Part shown: piece after piece, positions 14,332 to 15,030 of the stretch
How positions within the stretch are numbered: position 1 is the first letter of the stretch
Layout of the letters: each line of letters opens with the position of its first letter
Assembly (NCBI GenBank): GCA_049414625.1
Contig: JBMSAU010000020.1
Coordinates: 1 to 15,030, forward strand
Source: WYEG01 sp049414625
Lineage (GTDB): Bacteria > Desulfobacterota > Thermodesulfobacteria > Thermodesulfobacteriales > Thermodesulfobacteriaceae
Reading direction: 5' to 3'
DNA length: 15,030 nucleotides
Translations under genes and position numbers: made by a program
Notes under the pieces: generated by a model
Told to the model about the DNA's origin: nothing
Database searches by the model: none
What the model saw: the letters and a program-made list of their open reading frames with translations, nothing else

Positions 14332-14360
14332 TTGACTTTTTACAAATCGTGTATAATAAT
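14332..14360 (+). promoter_or_regulatory. Leader promoter candidate
   Basis: TTGACT (14332-14337) is followed by TATAATAAT. A 17-bp spacer leads to AATAAT (14355-14360); the better hexamer TATAAT (14352-14357) would have only a 14-bp spacer. It points towards the array, and a start near 14367 would give about 400 nt of leader RNA. Confidence 0.45.
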
Positions 14361-14416
14361 CATTAAAGGCTATAGATGGTTTAAACTCCTTTGCTCTTTG
14401 ACAACTGAATAGAGCG

Positions 14417-14434
14417 GTAGGGCAGGGCAGGTTT
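14417..14434 (-). repeat. Inverted partial copy of the CRISPR repeat in the leader
   Basis: AGGGCAGGTTT (14424-14434) is the exact reverse complement of repeat positions 5-15, and GTAGGGCAG (14417-14425) is the exact reverse complement of repeat positions 9-17. Together they look like an inverted repeat fragment with a 5-bp internal duplication. RNA transcribed through the leader could pair with repeat RNA here. Confidence 0.55.
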
Positions 14435-14489
14435 TAAAAATTGTCAGATTTTAAATACGGGGATAGTGCGTTCGCGTTAAGGGGTCGTG

Positions 14490-14505
14490 TAGATATATAT
14501 ATCTA
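14490..14505. promoter_or_regulatory. 16-bp perfect AT palindrome in the leader
   Basis: TAGATATATATATCTA is a perfect palindrome. It could be a binding site for a dimeric protein or a DNA-bending element in the leader. AT-rich sequence makes chance palindromes more likely, so the call is weak. Confidence 0.35.
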
Positions 14506-14668
14506 TAATTAAACAATTTTGGTGTCCCTTGGAAGGCTGATTTAGAGAGGCTTTGGAGTGTAGAGAAATTCACCAGTAAATTGCAACTCATTTTCAGCGG
14601 AAATTGGCAAAAACGGCTAAATTTTAGTCCTCAAATTAAGTCATTTTTAGTTACTTTCCCTTGCTCTG

Positions 14669-14691
14669 GAGGGCTGAAATAGCAAGCCCTC
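14669..14691 (+). promoter_or_regulatory. Leader hairpin about 80 bp before the first repeat
   Basis: GAGGGCT (14669-14675) pairs with AGCCCTC (14685-14691) around a 9-nt loop. An overlapping alternative, CTTGCT (14660-14665) with AGCAAG (14681-14686), competes with it. There is no T tract, so it is not a simple terminator. Confidence 0.45.
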
Positions 14692-14768
14692 TGAAGGGGT
14701 AATTTTTGAAAAATTCTCTTGTGAATAAAAGCACAATACAGAATTTACAAGGCTTGCGAGCTTTTAGG

Positions 14769-15030
14769 GTCGAAACCTGCCCTACTTAAAAAGGGATTGC
14801 GACAATAGGGCAAAACCAAAATTACTTCTCCCCTCTTTTTTGGTCGAAACCTGCCCTACTTAAAAAGGGATTGCGACTTGTACTGCTCCCGTAGACGCTC
14901 GGTTGGGGCTAAGGAAAATGTCGAAACCTGCCCTACTTAAAAAGGGATTGCGACCCCTTTTAAGGCAAGCCCTGAGGCAAGGCAAGGCTTGTCGAAACCT
15001 GCCCTACTTAAAAAGGGATTGCGACTTTCC
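14769..15030 (+). CRISPR. CRISPR array, four 35-bp repeats visible, continues past the window
   Basis: Identical 35-bp repeats lie at 14769-14803, 14843-14877, 14920-14954 and 14991-15025. The three complete spacers are 39, 42 and 36 bp (14804-14842, 14878-14919, 14955-14990), and a fourth begins at 15026. The repeat starts GTCGAAACCTGCCC and ends AGGGATTGCGAC. CCCT (positions 12-15) can pair with AGGG (24-27) around an 8-nt loop, and cleavage at the base of that stem leaves the 8-nt tag ATTGCGAC, a type III style tag like ATTGAAAG. The outermost bases GTCG and CGAC are also complementary. The orientation places the leader and adaptation genes upstream, so these are the newest spacers. Confidence 0.98.

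Larger units (their letters stand above)
14236..14768 (+). promoter_or_regulatory. CRISPR leader region
   Basis: The 533 bp between the second cas2 and the first repeat contain no credible gene. From left to right they hold a dispersed repeat (14259-14288), a promoter candidate (14332-14360) and an inverted partial copy of the CRISPR repeat (14417-14434). A 16-bp AT palindrome (14490-14505) and a hairpin (14669-14691) follow, then an AT-rich stretch up to the array. Being on the cas1/cas2 side and upstream in crRNA orientation, this is the leader that should drive array transcription and direct spacer insertion. Confidence 0.8.

Noticed and set aside
14398..14403. Perfect TTGACA in the leader as a promoter
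   Set aside because: The bases 17 bp downstream are GC-rich repeat-like sequence with no -10 element.
1..15030. Transposase, insertion sequence, tRNA or rRNA genes
   Set aside because: I looked for transposase motifs, terminal inverted repeats, and tRNA-like cloverleaf ends and saw none that hold up.

Overview
The window looks like part of the genome of an AT-rich, probably thermophilic Gram-negative bacterium. Two lipoproteins with clear lipoboxes, one of them TraT-like (an outer-membrane family), point to a Gram-negative envelope. Thermophily and a lineage such as Thermodesulfobacteriota or Aquificota are inferences from the style of the CRISPR proteins and are not proven here. All recognised genes lie on the + strand.

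Region 1 (2-10348) is a compact type III-A CRISPR-Cas interference and signalling operon. The order is: an unrecognised partial gene; a SAVED-Lon protease (CalpL-like); cas10/csm1 with intact HD and GGDD motifs; csm2; csm3; csm4; csm5; cas6; and csx1 (CARF-HEPN RNase). Genes overlap or abut, and most have strong AAGGAGG-type ribosome binding sites. The expected logic is as follows. Cas6 makes crRNAs and the Csm complex binds target RNA. Csm3 cuts that RNA and Cas10 makes cyclic oligoadenylate. The second messenger then activates two outputs: the CalpL-like protease (through SAVED) and the Csx1 RNase (through CARF). The partial gene fused translationally to the protease gene is the obvious candidate for its partner or substrate, but its function cannot be read from sequence.

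Region 2 (10349-11883) holds two lipoprotein genes that are not CRISPR genes: a TraT-family outer-membrane lipoprotein and an unrecognised 184-residue lipoprotein. Each is followed by a hairpin.

Region 3 (11884-14288) is a separate adaptation module. A good promoter is followed by an unrecognised 229-residue gene overlapping cas2, then cas1, then a second, diverged cas2. It is bracketed by two copies of a 30-bp dispersed repeat (28/30 identical). Unlike the interference genes, these genes lack clear Shine-Dalgarno sites.

Region 4 (14236-15030) is a long leader of about 530 bp with a promoter candidate, a 16-bp palindrome, an inverted partial copy of the CRISPR repeat and a hairpin. It is followed by a CRISPR array with four perfect 35-bp repeats and three complete spacers, cut by the window edge. 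The array is read on the + strand, giving the 8-nt tag AUUGCGAC.

The most novel-looking parts are the unidentified gene paired with the SAVED-Lon protease, and the unidentified gene plus double cas2 in the adaptation module.
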